64,000 nt of DNA from Ferroplasma acidiphilum (lineage in GTDB: Archaea > Thermoplasmatota > Thermoplasmata > Thermoplasmatales > Thermoplasmataceae): positions 372,001 through 436,000 of the forward strand of contig NZ_CP015363.1 of assembly GCF_002078355.1 (NCBI RefSeq), written 5' to 3'. Shown here one piece after another: positions 33,980-43,596 of the stretch. A program made the position numbers and the translations under genes. The notes below the pieces were generated by a model. That model saw only the letters and a list, made by a program, of their open reading frames with translations. It was not told the origin of the DNA and searched no databases. The stretch's first letter is position 1. The number at the start of each line of letters is the position of its first letter.

Positions 33980-35413
33980 ATGTACAGGCAAGCTTATTAT
34001 GATGAGGATTTCCTGAATCAGTTTAATACAGGAAATGATTTCTATATGGATGATGTTGAAGATAGCTATCCAGAGTCAATAAGGAGAAAGTCCCTTAAAC
34101 TACCGGATGTGCGTAGCGTTGATGTATCACGGCATTTCACAAGGCTTTCGGAAATGAATTATTCGGTGGATCTTGGTATGTACCCGCTGGGTTCCTGCAC
34201 CATGAAATTTAATCCAAAATATGCAAATTATGCTGCATCTTTGCCGGATTTCCGGGATATTCATCCTATGGAAAGCCAGTTAAAAACACAGGGCACACTC
34301 GAGGTAATGTACAACATGCAGCAGTTTCTTGTTAAAATTTCAGGCATGGATTATGCAACACTTCAGCCGTCTGCTGGGGCACATGGGGAGTTAACAGGAA
34401 TTCTTATAGTAAGAAAATATTTCGAAACCCGTGGAGAAATTGATAAACGCAATGAAATCATAATTCCTGATTCAGCACACGGCACCAATCCTGCATCGGC
34501 CGTTATGGCCGGTTTCAAAGTAGTTGAGGTTCCATCAAATGAAAATGGGCTGGTAGACCTTGAGGCATTAAAAGCGGCAGTAAATGAAAATACCGCAGCT
34601 TTTATGATAACAAATCCAAACACACTGGGCATATTCGATGACCAGATATCTGAAATAGCTACAATAATACACAACAATGGATCGTTGCTCTATTATGACG
34701 GCGCAAATTTCAATGCTATACTGGGCATTACAACTCCTGGCAAGATGGGGTTTGACATAGTGCACTTTAACCTGCATAAAACATTTGCAACCCCGCATGG
34801 CGGCGGAGGCCCGGGTGCCGGTCCTGTGGCTGTAAAATCCTTCCTCATGGATTTCCTGCCTGTTCCCATAGTGGTTAATGACAAAGGCACATATTCCCTA
34901 TTCTACGGGCTCAAAAATACAATAGGCAAAGTATCCTCATATAACGGTTCATTTGGTGTGGTACTAAGGGCATTCTCATACGTATTGAAGAATGGAAATA
35001 ATCTCAGTGCAAATGCAAAGAGAGCAGTAATGAATTCAAACTATATGGCAAAAAAATTATCGAAATATTATAAGATACCCTATAAACAACTGAAAAAGCA
35101 CGAATTTGTACTTTCAACAGAGAATACGGGCAGGAAGGCGCTGGATATATCCAAATTTATACTGGATTATGGAATCCACTCCCCTACCACATATTTTCCG
35201 TTGATTGTAAAGGAAGCAATGATGATTGAACCCACAGAATCGGTAACGAAGAAGGATATGGATTATTATATAGATGTAATGGAAAAGGCACTTTCAGTTC
35301 CTGAAGAAGAATTAAAGCAATCGCCTGTAAACACATCTGTTCACAGGATAGATGAAATAGGTGCAGCCAGGAATCTTATATTAAAATGGCCGGCCCCAAC
35401 GGAAAACCATTAA
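33980..35413 (+). CDS. gcvPB: Glycine dehydrogenase (decarboxylating) subunit 2
   Basis: 477 residues from ATG 33980, chosen over GTG 33971 because GGTGATT (33970-33976) is a ribosome site for it. The PLP lysine is in HFNLHKTFATPHGGGGPGAG (about 257-276). MYPLGSCTMKFNPK and LQPSAGAHGELTGI are family blocks. It pairs with GcvPA to form an (alpha-beta)2 enzyme. Genes for the T, H and L proteins are not in this window. The RPA gene follows after 23 bp. Confidence 0.94.
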   Translation: MYRQAYYDEDFLNQFNTGNDFYMDDVEDSYPESIRRKSLKLPDVRSVDVSRHFTRLSEMNYSVDLGMYPLGSCTMKFNPKYANYAASLPDFRDIHPMESQLKTQGTLEVMYNMQQFLVKISGMDYATLQPSAGAHGELTGILIVRKYFETRGEIDKRNEIIIPDSAHGTNPASAVMAGFKVVEVPSNENGLVDLEALKAAVNENTAAFMITNPNTLGIFDDQISEIATIIHNNGSLLYYDGANFNAILGITTPGKMGFDIVHFNLHKTFATPHGGGGPGAGPVAVKSFLMDFLPVPIVVNDKGTYSLFYGLKNTIGKVSSYNGSFGVVLRAFSYVLKNGNNLSANAKRAVMNSNYMAKKLSKYYKIPYKQLKKHEFVLSTENTGRKALDISKFILDYGIHSPTTYFPLIVKEAMMIEPTESVTKKDMDYYIDVMEKALSVPEEELKQSPVNTSVHRIDEIGAARNLILKWPAPTENH

Positions 35414-35436
35414 ATAAGCATAAGGGATATGAAATA

Positions 35437-36495
35437 ATGAAAATTAATGAAATGCAGGGTAACCTGAATAATGTTGAGGGGAAGGTCAAAATACTTTCTG
35501 TTGACAAACGGGAAATAACAACATCCAGGGGCGATACTGTATATTATTATGGCCTTGCAGGTGACGAAACCGGCGTGTTGCCATACACTGCATGGGAATT
35601 CCCTGCGCCTATAAAACCCGGTGATGTTGTACAGATAAAATATGCGAAAACAAAGGTTTACAACGATCGAATGAGACTTTACTTCGACTCCAAAACAGAG
35701 ATTATGCTAAAACCCGGGGAAGAAATGGAAGTAAAAAACACATATAAAGATGTGAAGCTAATGGATCTTACAACAAAGAATCCATTTGTGGCTGTAACCG
35801 GGAAAATAAGCAATATGTCCGGCAAGGAATATAACAAAGCCGGAAAAACATTTATAATATACAATGGCTTCATAGAAGACGATACATCACGTGTAAGGAT
35901 ATCATCCTTCGGGAAACCTCTGGAAAACGGAAAGGTATACAGAATTGTGGGCGCCAGGGTATCTGAATTCAACAAACAGCTGGAAATTTCAATAGGCGAT
36001 AAAACAGAGGTATTTATTGAGAATGAGGATATGGACTTTCAGAGATACTATAAATTATTTGAGGTCGATAACCCTGCAGGTGGAATTACTATAATGGGAT
36101 TCATAATTACACTGGGGACAAAAAGTGGCATTATAAAACGCTGCAGTGAATGCAATAAGCCCCTGAGCAATGGCGTATGCCCGGATCATCCTGAGAAACC
36201 AACAAAACTGGACATATTTTCATATTTTACACTGGACGATGGAACGAAATATATACAGTGCATAGCAGGAAAAAATGCAATTATGCCTTTTATTGGCATA
36301 AAGGAGGAAGAGCTTCCACATTACGCAGGAGAGATTTACAGAATGCTGGAAGAAAAGCTATACGGCCACGCAGTTAAAATCAACGCAGATTTTATTAAAA
36401 ATGAAGAAGATCTATCTCTCAGGGTTAATTCCATAACAAATATAGAAAGAGAAGATATAAGCAGGGAGATAGAAGCAAATCAACAGGTGAAATGA
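35437..36495 (+). CDS. rpa: Replication protein A, single-strand DNA-binding (OB folds and zinc finger)
   Basis: 352 residues from ATG 35437; an upstream frame from 35386 runs into gcvPB and is not needed. Three OB-like regions (about 1-95, 100-195, 215-340), the third with an embedded zinc finger CSECNKPLSNGVCPDHPE. This is the layout of euryarchaeal RPA41-type proteins, which coat ssDNA in replication and repair. It overlaps the downstream RPA-associated gene by one base, so expression is coupled. Confidence 0.85.
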   Translation: MKINEMQGNLNNVEGKVKILSVDKREITTSRGDTVYYYGLAGDETGVLPYTAWEFPAPIKPGDVVQIKYAKTKVYNDRMRLYFDSKTEIMLKPGEEMEVKNTYKDVKLMDLTTKNPFVAVTGKISNMSGKEYNKAGKTFIIYNGFIEDDTSRVRISSFGKPLENGKVYRIVGARVSEFNKQLEISIGDKTEVFIENEDMDFQRYYKLFEVDNPAGGITIMGFIITLGTKSGIIKRCSECNKPLSNGVCPDHPEKPTKLDIFSYFTLDDGTKYIQCIAGKNAIMPFIGIKEEELPHYAGEIYRMLEEKLYGHAVKINADFIKNEEDLSLRVNSITNIEREDISREIEANQQVK

Positions 36496-37391
36496 TGGCG
36501 TATACAAAAAGGGAAAACTCATACTGGTTATTTTCGAGAGAACTAAAGGATTCAACAAAACTTGAGGGTGAGGAGAAGCGGCCTTATGTTATAACTCCCC
36601 TGGGTACAAAGGTAAAACGTATACTGTTTGCCGGAGCGATAACATATAAAAATTCCGATGACCGGATGGTAAAAGTAACGGTTGCCGATTATATCGGGTC
36701 GTTTTACCTCACAGCATTTAAAACTGGCTTCAGCAGTGAAATGGCTGAGGAACTGGATAAATTTAATGTGAACGACATAGTAATGGTTATGGGAAAAGTA
36801 AGCTCATTTAAAACAGATGATGGAATATTCTACTTTTCTGTAAATCCAGAGTTGATAAAAAGCATCGGGGAAACGGAACGGTATTTCTGGGGGGTACGTG
36901 CTTCTTATGTTGCAAAAAGGAAGATTCTCGCAATTACCGAAGCCATAAAAGACGATGTGGCAACAGTTGATACACTTCTCAAGCTCGGATACTCGCAGGA
37001 TGAAGCAGAGGACGCAATAAGGGCGAAAGAATATTACACTGATTATGACTTTAAGTCCTATATGGATGCAATATCTTCAATCAATTTTGATTCCCCGGTA
37101 ATGGCTGTGGCACACCGGGAGATGGATATTGAAAATCCGGAAAGTTTTGAAACAGAGGGCAATTCATCCAACCAGCAAAATACAGGGGCCCCACAGACTT
37201 TTAACATAGAAGAATTTGTACTGGCATACATAAAAAATAATGACAGCGGGCCAGGCTGCAAATATGATGACATTATAATTTCATGCTCAAACGCAGGCAT
37301 CTCAAGGGAAAAGGTGGATGAAATACTTAATTCCCTTGGTTCCCGTGGTGAAATTTATGAAGTCTCCCTAAAAAGGTATAAACCCCTTTAA
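36495..37391 (+). CDS. RPA-associated OB-fold protein (COG3390-like)
   Basis: 298 residues. Two adjacent ATGs occur; AGGTGA at 36485-36490 is correctly spaced for the second (36495). N-terminal OB fold (KVKRILFAGAITYKNSDDRMVKVTVADYIG...), a variable Gln/Asn linker (about 215-235), and a C-terminal winged helix (EEFVLAYIKNNDSG...YEVSLKRYKPL). Genes of this kind follow rpa in many euryarchaea and the products bind RPA. Role in replication or repair is inferred from that linkage. Confidence 0.8.
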   Translation: MAYTKRENSYWLFSRELKDSTKLEGEEKRPYVITPLGTKVKRILFAGAITYKNSDDRMVKVTVADYIGSFYLTAFKTGFSSEMAEELDKFNVNDIVMVMGKVSSFKTDDGIFYFSVNPELIKSIGETERYFWGVRASYVAKRKILAITEAIKDDVATVDTLLKLGYSQDEAEDAIRAKEYYTDYDFKSYMDAISSINFDSPVMAVAHREMDIENPESFETEGNSSNQQNTGAPQTFNIEEFVLAYIKNNDSGPGCKYDDIIISCSNAGISREKVDEILNSLGSRGEIYEVSLKRYKPL

Positions 37392-37433
37392 TTTTAATAA
37401 AACATTTAAAATACTTTGTACAGATATAATATT

Positions 37434-38042
37434 ATGGTAACCCTTGATGATATATTAAAATGGCTCAGTTCTGGAACAGATAATGCAAGCTCCCTGATTG
37501 ATTTAAAATGGAATATAAAGAAAGTGGGAAATTATATAGCTCTGGAAAACAACAAAATACCCTTTGATATCCTGCTTTATGCAGACGATCAAAAGAAATC
37601 CTGCAGCCTTATAGTCAGAACAGGAATTGAAACAGCTACCATAGAGAACCAGCCACGCCTTACAATATACAGAACGCTGTTGCTTTTAAATCAAAAAGTT
37701 GAAATGGTAAAGTTTATGCTTGACGGGATCAATGAGGAAGTTGTAGCAAGGGAAGATTTTGATCTATCCGTGTTGACAAAGGACGTTCTTAATACCGGAC
37801 TTAACACAATACTGGCAGCTTTCTACCTGATGGTTAAGGCACTGAATATGGAGGATGAATTCAATTCTGGCGTTATAGAAAGGACAGCTATGATGATAAA
37901 GGAAATGGCCAGTGCTGGAAAAACAAAGGAAGAAATAAAAGACTATCTTGTTTCATCACTGGGATTGAATGAGAACGATGCCAACAAGCTCATATCCGAG
38001 GTTCTTTCTGCGGATTCGGCTCCAAAAAATATGTACGAGTAA
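37434..38042 (+). CDS. Hypothetical protein (possible chaperone-like alpha/beta fold)
   Basis: 202 residues from ATG 37434; TTTAAAATA centred 25 bp upstream supports it over the earlier ATG at 37416. A first domain of mixed strands and helices (IPFDILLYADDQKKSCSLIV...LTIYRTLLLLNQKVEMVKFM) resembles the type III chaperone-like/YbjN fold in outline only. A C-terminal helical piece (KEEIKDYLVSSLGLNENDANKLI) looks like a UBA-type helix bundle. Function unknown. Confidence 0.6.
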   Translation: MVTLDDILKWLSSGTDNASSLIDLKWNIKKVGNYIALENNKIPFDILLYADDQKKSCSLIVRTGIETATIENQPRLTIYRTLLLLNQKVEMVKFMLDGINEEVVAREDFDLSVLTKDVLNTGLNTILAAFYLMVKALNMEDEFNSGVIERTAMMIKEMASAGKTKEEIKDYLVSSLGLNENDANKLISEVLSADSAPKNMYE

Positions 38043-38174
38043 TATAAATTTCTGGCAAATCTATATTTTTCCATAACATTGAATTTTTTATATTTAACAA
38101 TATGCCATGGTTGCTAGTTGAAGATTTAATAGAAATACTTTTTAGCAGGTAAGATATATTAATTCGTGGTAAAT

Positions 38175-38528
38175 ATGTTTACTGAGATAATTCCAGTTGA
38201 TTATACAACAGCCGTGCCCGGGTCCCTTGTATTCGCAGTTATCCTTGTAATAATAGTACTTGTAGTTATTATTACAGTGACAGTTTATTATCTGTATAAA
38301 ATCATTTCATCACAACGTGGAAGAAAATATACAGGATCAGAATCAATGACAAATATAATCGGAATTGCCAGCAACAATATTGATAAAAATGCCGGCGGGT
38401 TTATAAAAATCGATGGCGTATCATGGGAAGTTATTAATAATGGCGATGAGCCCATTGAAAAATATGATAAAGTTGTTGTTACTGGCAGGATTGGCTTAAA
38501 ACTTATGGTTAAAAAAATCAAAAAATAA
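38175..38528 (+). CDS. NfeD-like membrane protein
   Basis: 117 residues from ATG 38175 (GTG 38166 is possible). One membrane helix (about 15-42, SLVFAVILVIIVLVVIITVTVYYLY) and a C-terminal OB-like domain GGFIKIDGVSWEVINNGDEPIEKYDKVVVTG, which is the NfeD C-terminal signature. Short NfeD proteins normally work with a stomatin/SPFH partner in membrane quality control; no such gene is adjacent here. Confidence 0.75.
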   Translation: MFTEIIPVDYTTAVPGSLVFAVILVIIVLVVIITVTVYYLYKIISSQRGRKYTGSESMTNIIGIASNNIDKNAGGFIKIDGVSWEVINNGDEPIEKYDKVVVTGRIGLKLMVKKIKK

Positions 38529-38775
38529 TGTTATATAAATTCTTATTTTTTAGACCCGGAATACTGGAACTACATGCCATTGCAAGCTATAAAGCAGGAT
38601 TTAATGTGCACCCTTCTAATGAAAATTACTGACTCTTGAGAAATTATAATACTATTATAATTACCATGTAGCTAATAGAAAATTTTAAATCTTTCTGGAG
38701 AGCTAATACGTGTTATATTTATTGTAATTCCAGGAAGCGACGATAAATTTAACATCTTATAAATTATTATGGTGT

Positions 38776-39075
38776 ATGGAATATGGATGTTATACATGTA
38801 ATAAAATAATAAAAACAGGGGAGAAATTTACCTTCACAAAGGAAGGGCCTGTACATCTGGATTGCTTTGTAGCCACACAGAGGAAAAAGGTTCCCGAAGA
38901 AAAACAGGAATATCTCAGAAACCTCAGCATGGTCCTTGATTATGAATTAACCTACCTTGTTGAACTATTGGGATTAAAATCTGATGATAAACCAACATCG
39001 GAATTCATAAAACGCAGGATAACAGCAATAGAAAAGCAGGCCGGTGAAACTACCGGGCTTATTTATAACTTATAA
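38776..39075 (+). CDS. DUF2175-family zinc-finger protein
   Basis: 99 residues. CYTCNKIIKTGEKFTFTKEG and PVHLDCFV give a CxxC...HxxC metal site typical of DUF2175, a small archaeal family. The rest is helical. Function unknown; nucleic-acid or protein binding is plausible. GGTG 3 bp before the ATG and a TATA-like AAATTTAAC about 26 bp upstream are both present. Converges on S27ae. Confidence 0.75.
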   Translation: MEYGCYTCNKIIKTGEKFTFTKEGPVHLDCFVATQRKKVPEEKQEYLRNLSMVLDYELTYLVELLGLKSDDKPTSEFIKRRITAIEKQAGETTGLIYNL

Positions 39076-39086
39076 TTTTTTAAAAT

Positions 39087-39242
39087 TTATTTTTTCTTTT
39101 TGAATTCAGTATATTTGCATTTTCCACAGGTATAGCGATCAGAGTGCTCTGCCATAAATACACCCGCGCCACATCTGGGGCATGTTCTACGCTTTCTGAC
39201 TATTTTATCTGCTTCTACTGCATATAATTCTCTTTTTTCCAT
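39087..39242 (-). CDS. rps27ae: 30S ribosomal protein S27ae
   Basis: 51 codons on the minus strand. The peptide has the zinc ribbon [19 protein letters not shown] and CGKC (C-x2-C...C-x2-C) with a basic KYTEFKKKK tail, as in archaeal S27ae. Its ATG (39240-39242) shares one base with the S24e stop, the usual archaeal order S24e-S27ae. It is the last gene of the rpo7-spt4-DPCK-S24e-S27ae cluster. Confidence 0.93.
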   Translation of the reverse strand: MEKRELYAVEADKIVRKRRTCPRCGAGVFMAEHSDRYTCGKCKYTEFKKKK

Positions 39243-39559
39243 TATTTACTCTCCTTTTCCTTTAATCCATTTCTTAATAGCTCATAATCCGGCTCATAGA
39301 GCATTGCATGCTCTTTTGTGTCATATATTTTCACATATCCTTTCAGGGAATCCTTTCCTGTTTCCTGAATATTATGGTCAACTATTATGACTTCCTCTTT
39401 GGCTTTATAATAATCCATAAGCAGTTTTTTTATTTCATTCCTGCTTACAGTTTTTCCAGATTTAAAATCTATTGTATATTTTATCTCTTTTCTGAACAGC
39501 AATTTGTTATCCCTTTCGGAATCAACGCTGAAGTTCTTAATCATTTTTTCATTGCTCAT
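39242..39559 (-). CDS. rps24e: 30S ribosomal protein S24e
   Basis: 105 residues. [40 protein letters not shown] and the [20 protein letters not shown] block are S24e hallmarks. An inner ATG (residue 6) is possible. The start overlaps the dephospho-CoA kinase gene by 11 bp. Confidence 0.92.
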   Translation of the reverse strand: MSNEKMIKNFSVDSERDNKLLFRKEIKYTIDFKSGKTVSRNEIKKLLMDYYKAKEEVIIVDHNIQETGKDSLKGYVKIYDTKEHAMLYEPDYELLRNGLKEKESK

Positions 39560-40055
39560 TTCTGTACATCTCCATTATCATTTCTTTTATTCTTTCTTTT
39601 ATTTCATCATTGACTTTTATGTACGCCATACCCACGTCAGGCACGCCATAAACTATTACTGTATTCTTATCTGCATAAAAAATTATTGGTATAACTGCCA
39701 GGTCCTCTTCGCCATCTACTTCTATTCTCCCATGGACGCCAGTGCTGATAAATTCATAAATTTTATTCATTAAATCAATAGATATGATTCCAGGCGGATT
39801 AGAAACAGTTATTGACCCCTCTTCATGCATAAATCTTTTTCCATCCCTTTTAGTTACCAGGTCTACTATCTGGAGATTGAGTTTAATGCCCGCATTTTTC
39901 AAATTCTCAGTTGTTACATCTCCCACGGAAATAATTTTATTTTTTAAAGCCAGTTCTCTTATATCATCAACGGAGCAGAGGGAATATTTGAAATCCTGTA
40001 TATATTTCCTTTCCCTGCTTCCTATTACAATATTACGATCTAACTTTAATGGCAT
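39549..40055 (-). CDS. GTP-dependent dephospho-CoA kinase (DUF359)
   Basis: 168 residues. [15 protein letters not shown] (about 42-56), SNPPGIIS, and [29 protein letters not shown] match DUF359, shown in Thermococcus to be the GTP-dependent dephospho-CoA kinase that completes CoA synthesis in archaea. It overlaps spt4 upstream by 23 bp and S24e downstream by 11 bp, tight coupling typical of this cluster. Confidence 0.88.
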   Translation of the reverse strand: MPLKLDRNIVIGSRERKYIQDFKYSLCSVDDIRELALKNKIISVGDVTTENLKNAGIKLNLQIVDLVTKRDGKRFMHEEGSITVSNPPGIISIDLMNKIYEFISTGVHGRIEVDGEEDLAVIPIIFYADKNTVIVYGVPDVGMAYIKVNDEIKERIKEMIMEMYRNEQ

Positions 40056-40224
40056 ATATACCTTTTTCGGTTATTCCAGCTTTTTGTGCAATCTGGGAAT
40101 TTATATCGTTTATTATCAGGAATCCAAACCAGTCTACCTTTGTACGTTCTTCCCCGTGTACCGGGCATACATCTTCAGTTGTGAGCCTCTTGCAAATTTT
40201 GCAGGCCTTATACGCTTTTTTCAT
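40033..40224 (-). CDS. spt4: Transcription elongation factor Spt4
   Basis: 63 residues. Zinc site ACKICKRLTTEDVCPVHG followed by VDWFGFLIINDINSQIAQKAG, the standard archaeal Spt4 (formerly RpoE double-prime). It dimerises with the NGN domain of Spt5 to form the processivity clamp of RNA polymerase. It lies 8 bp after rpo7. Confidence 0.93.
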   Translation of the reverse strand: MKKAYKACKICKRLTTEDVCPVHGEERTKVDWFGFLIINDINSQIAQKAGITEKGIYAIKVRS

Positions 40225-40232
40225 TTAACACC

Positions 40233-40808
40233 TCAATTATTAACGTTCTCCTTTTTCATCCATTCCAATTTTCCAAGCCCGGGCTGTTTAGCAGTAAATC
40301 CTATTTTGCTATCAGACAGGGATGCTGAGGATAGATTCAGGGCAACAATCCTTACACGGATCTTATCTCCTACTTTCAATTCCATTTTGCTATCCTTTCC
40401 CACTATTCTCTGGTTTTCCATATCAATATTTATAGCATCATCCATAATCTGGCTGATATGCAAAAGCCCTTCAAATGGCCCGAATTTTATAAATGCACCG
40501 AATTTCTGCACAGCCACAACTATTCCATCCACAACTTCATGCATCTTTGGAAAATATGCCAGGGCACTGTATTTTATGGACTGGTACACACCACCGTCAC
40601 CATGCACTATGGTACCTTCGCCCTTCATTTCGATGCTATTTACAGAAACTATGTATGATTTTCCAATATTTTTCTGGCCTTCCTGGATATCCACTAGCTT
40701 ACCTTCTAAAGTTGATTTTGAGGCTTCCGCAACGGCATCAGAATAATTATCATTCAACAGTTCAGGCGGAACCCTAATCACGTATTCATCCTCAAGCAAT
40801 ATGTACAT
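40233..40808 (-). CDS. rpo7: DNA-directed RNA polymerase subunit Rpo7 (RpoE')
   Basis: 191 residues. An N-terminal tip domain (1-80) and an S1 OB fold (VVDGIVVAVQKFGAFIKFGPFEGLLHISQIMDD, about 92-124) match Rpo7, partner of Rpo4 in the polymerase stalk. First gene of the five-gene cluster. Unlike most first genes here it has a ribosome site (GGAG at 40816-40819) and a TATA box near 40850, implying a leader of about 20 nt. Confidence 0.93.
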   Translation of the reverse strand: MYILLEDEYVIRVPPELLNDNYSDAVAEASKSTLEGKLVDIQEGQKNIGKSYIVSVNSIEMKGEGTIVHGDGGVYQSIKYSALAYFPKMHEVVDGIVVAVQKFGAFIKFGPFEGLLHISQIMDDAINIDMENQRIVGKDSKMELKVGDKIRVRIVALNLSSASLSDSKIGFTAKQPGLGKLEWMKKENVNN

Positions 40809-41109
40809 ATTTATTCTCCTTTAAAATATTGTTAAAGAATTTAATAATGTTATAAATATTTATGTATTGTGCCTGTTAATTATATCCTGTTAGAGAAATA
40901 ATTATATTCTATGCTTTTCCTACCCTAAAGTGCTTGCTTATGGAGAAATCCACCTGCCATAGAGTAATTGTAAACAGATATATGCAGTTATTAAGAAATA
41001 ACAGTTGTGGGGATAACCGGAACAATTGATTTTATTTGTTCAATGTAATATAATTGCCATAGTATTGTATAAACCTAAAAAATATATGTGTAATCAATAT
41101 TCACTTTTA
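40809..41109. promoter_or_regulatory. Divergent region between rpo7 and asnS
   Basis: 301 bp. Minus-strand TATA AATATTTATAAC near 40850-40860 serves rpo7. Plus-strand AAATATA (41079-41085) lies about 28 bp before the asnS ATG. Nothing else recognised. Confidence 0.45.
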
Positions 41110-42399
41110 ATGGAAAAAATAAAGGAAGCATTATCAGATGATTTACTTGGAAAAACTGTCAGTATCCGGGGGTGGGTATACCGTATAAGGAGTTCTGGCA
41201 AAATAACGTTTATAGTTATGAGAGACTCTACAGGCATAATACAATGCATAGCATCCTCGGAAAACCTGAACGATGAACAGATGAAAGAAATTTCATCCCT
41301 TACTATAGAAAGCAGCATTGAACTTTCAGGGAAACTCAGGAAAGAGCCCCGTGCAGTAACCGGATATGAAATCTCCCTGCAATCTTATAAAATATATGAA
41401 AGGAATGAAAATTTCCCAATTGCTAAAGACCTCGGGGAAGAATTTCTCCTGGACAACCGCCATCTCTGGTTGCGCAGCAGGGAGTTTACAGCAGTATTAA
41501 AAATCAGGTCTACAGTTTTTAAGGCATTTGCCGATTATTTTTATAAAGAGGATTATTACCAGGTTCAGGCTCCAATGTTTGTTTCTACTGCCACAGAAGG
41601 CGGCTCATCTTTATTCAATGTAGATTATTTCGGGGAAAAGGTAAATTTAACCCAGAGCTCACAGTTTTATCTTGAAACACTCATATATAGCCTTGAAAAA
41701 GTATTCACTATAGCACCAAGCTTCCGTGCTGAAAAATCACGTACAAGAAGGCATCTTACCGAGTACTGGCACGCAGAGGGTGAAGCAGCATGGTATAGCA
41801 ATGAAGACATGATGGCCGATGAAGAAAAAATGATAAAATACATCATAGACGAAGTACTGAAAAATAATCTGGAAGATCTGGAAATCATTAAAAGAGATAT
41901 CAATAAAATAAAAAATATAAAAATTCCTTTTGAAAGGATAAAATATAAGGATTTAATTGAAAAATCAAAGGAATTTGGCATGAACCTCAAATATGGGGAT
42001 GACCTCGGGGCAGACGAAGAATACGGGATAATGGTGCATTTTGATAATCCTATATTTGTTACCGATTATCCAGAATCTTTAAAAACATTTTACCACAGGC
42101 CGGACCCCGACAATCCCGGAGAGATACTATGCCATGATCTGCTGGCACCTGAGGGGTATGGCGAAGTTTTAGGCGGGGGAGAAAGAATATACGATCTCCA
42201 GCAACTTCTTGACAGGATAAAGGAAAATAACCTGAATCCTGAAGATTATTACTGGTATGTTGATTTAAGGAAATATGGGAGCATTCCACACAGTGGATTT
42301 GGCCTGGGGCTTGATAGGCTTGTAATGTGGATTTGTGGATTATCCAATGTAAGGGAGACAATTCCATACCCCAGAACCATAAGGCGTGTGAAACCATGA
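41110..42399 (+). CDS. asnS: Asparaginyl-tRNA synthetase
   Basis: 429 residues from ATG 41110; longer frames from 41026 or 41086 lie upstream of or within the TATA region. OB-fold anticodon domain [22 protein letters not shown] (about 17-38), then class IIb core: [22 protein letters not shown], motif 2 [19 protein letters not shown], motif 3 [15 protein letters not shown]. The EGGSSLF segment places it with AsnRS rather than AspRS. It overlaps hemE by 4 bp (ATGA). Confidence 0.9.
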   Translation: MEKIKEALSDDLLGKTVSIRGWVYRIRSSGKITFIVMRDSTGIIQCIASSENLNDEQMKEISSLTIESSIELSGKLRKEPRAVTGYEISLQSYKIYERNENFPIAKDLGEEFLLDNRHLWLRSREFTAVLKIRSTVFKAFADYFYKEDYYQVQAPMFVSTATEGGSSLFNVDYFGEKVNLTQSSQFYLETLIYSLEKVFTIAPSFRAEKSRTRRHLTEYWHAEGEAAWYSNEDMMADEEKMIKYIIDEVLKNNLEDLEIIKRDINKIKNIKIPFERIKYKDLIEKSKEFGMNLKYGDDLGADEEYGIMVHFDNPIFVTDYPESLKTFYHRPDPDNPGEILCHDLLAPEGYGEVLGGGERIYDLQQLLDRIKENNLNPEDYYWYVDLRKYGSIPHSGFGLGLDRLVMWICGLSNVRETIPYPRTIRRVKP

Positions 42400-43403
42400 A
42401 CAATTTTATTCCAGCATTGAAACAGGAACCGCATGACCATATCCCTGTATGGTTTATGCGCCAGGCGGGCAGATATATGGATGAATATAAGGAACTCCGG
42501 AAATTATATAATATCAGGCAAATGTGCATGGATCCTGAAATTACTGAAAAAATTACATATGCCCCTGTAAAATTGCTCGGAGTGGATGCAGCAATAATAT
42601 TCGCTGATATAATATTGCCTCTGGAAGCCATGGGGTATAAAATAGATTTTAACAGTTCAGGGCCTGATATAGGGAATGGATACAGGCACAATAAAAGTAT
42701 GGAAGGAATACATGAGTTCAATACAGGAGATTTAAAATACAGAACATATGACGCAATCCGGCTCTTCAAGCAGAATTACCCTGAAACCCCCCTTATTGGT
42801 TTTTCCGGGGGAATCATAACAGTTATGTCATATATTATTGCTGGAGTTTCTGATAATAATCTTGTATACACAAAGAAGGTTATGTTAAATGACCCTTCAT
42901 TTGGAATAATGAAAAAAATGATTAAAAACATGATACTTGACTATGTAACAATGCAGGTCAAAGCCGGCGTGGATGCCATACAGATATTTGATTCATGGCT
43001 TGGCGCCTTATCGCCATATACCTTTGAGAAATACCTGAAAAACGACATTATTGAACTGGTAGAATCAATAAAAAGCAAGGTTCCTGTTATATACTTTTCA
43101 ACAGGCAGTTCAGGCATGATAGAACAATTTAATGATATTAAGCCGGATATACTGAGTGTTGACTGGAGAATAAAATTATCCCATGCCAGAACAATATTAA
43201 ATGGTAGCATAGGAATGCAGGGCAATTTAGACCCGTATCTTGTTCAGTACAGCAGGGAAGCAGCATTGGAAGAAACTGGTAGAATCCTCGGTGAAGCAGG
43301 AAAGGATGATAATTATATATTCAATCTTGGACACGGCGTATTGCCGGAAACAGATCCTGACACGCTCAAAAGCATAACAGACACCGTTCATTCTTATAGA
43401 TAA
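42396..43403 (+). CDS. hemE: Uroporphyrinogen III decarboxylase
   Basis: 335 residues from ATG 42396, in the ATGA overlap with asnS; an upstream frame from 42327 is inside asn[12 protein letters not shown] (about 18-28) is the substrate-binding arginine loop; [17 protein letters not shown] and [13 protein letters not shown] are further family blocks. It converts uroporphyrinogen III to coproporphyrinogen III. With hemH 193 bp downstream it indicates a coproporphyrin or protoporphyrin haem route rather than the sirohaem route usual in archaea. Confidence 0.93.
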   Translation: MNNFIPALKQEPHDHIPVWFMRQAGRYMDEYKELRKLYNIRQMCMDPEITEKITYAPVKLLGVDAAIIFADIILPLEAMGYKIDFNSSGPDIGNGYRHNKSMEGIHEFNTGDLKYRTYDAIRLFKQNYPETPLIGFSGGIITVMSYIIAGVSDNNLVYTKKVMLNDPSFGIMKKMIKNMILDYVTMQVKAGVDAIQIFDSWLGALSPYTFEKYLKNDIIELVESIKSKVPVIYFSTGSSGMIEQFNDIKPDILSVDWRIKLSHARTILNGSIGMQGNLDPYLVQYSREAALEETGRILGEAGKDDNYIFNLGHGVLPETDPDTLKSITDTVHSYR

Positions 43404-43596
43404 AATCTTAATTTATCCAGCTATTGGCTTATTGAATTTCTAATTGTGTAAATCCAGTGTTGGTCCATGTTATTTTTATTATACCATCTCTATCCAACCT
43501 ATATCTAAGCTCCCGGTTGAATATCCGGCGGCCAGTGTTTTTTCCATATAAATAAAATGTAGAAAGAAATAAATGCGCGCTTAAAATAAACCATTT

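Noticed and set aside
39784-40746. Plus-strand frame of 320 codons
   Set aside because: It lies opposite the dephospho-CoA kinase, spt4 and rpo7 genes, all clearly recognised; its Phe/Ser/Ile-rich sequence is antisense artefact.
42059-42769. Minus-strand frame of 236 codons
   Set aside because: It is antisense to asnS and hemE, with no domain of its own.
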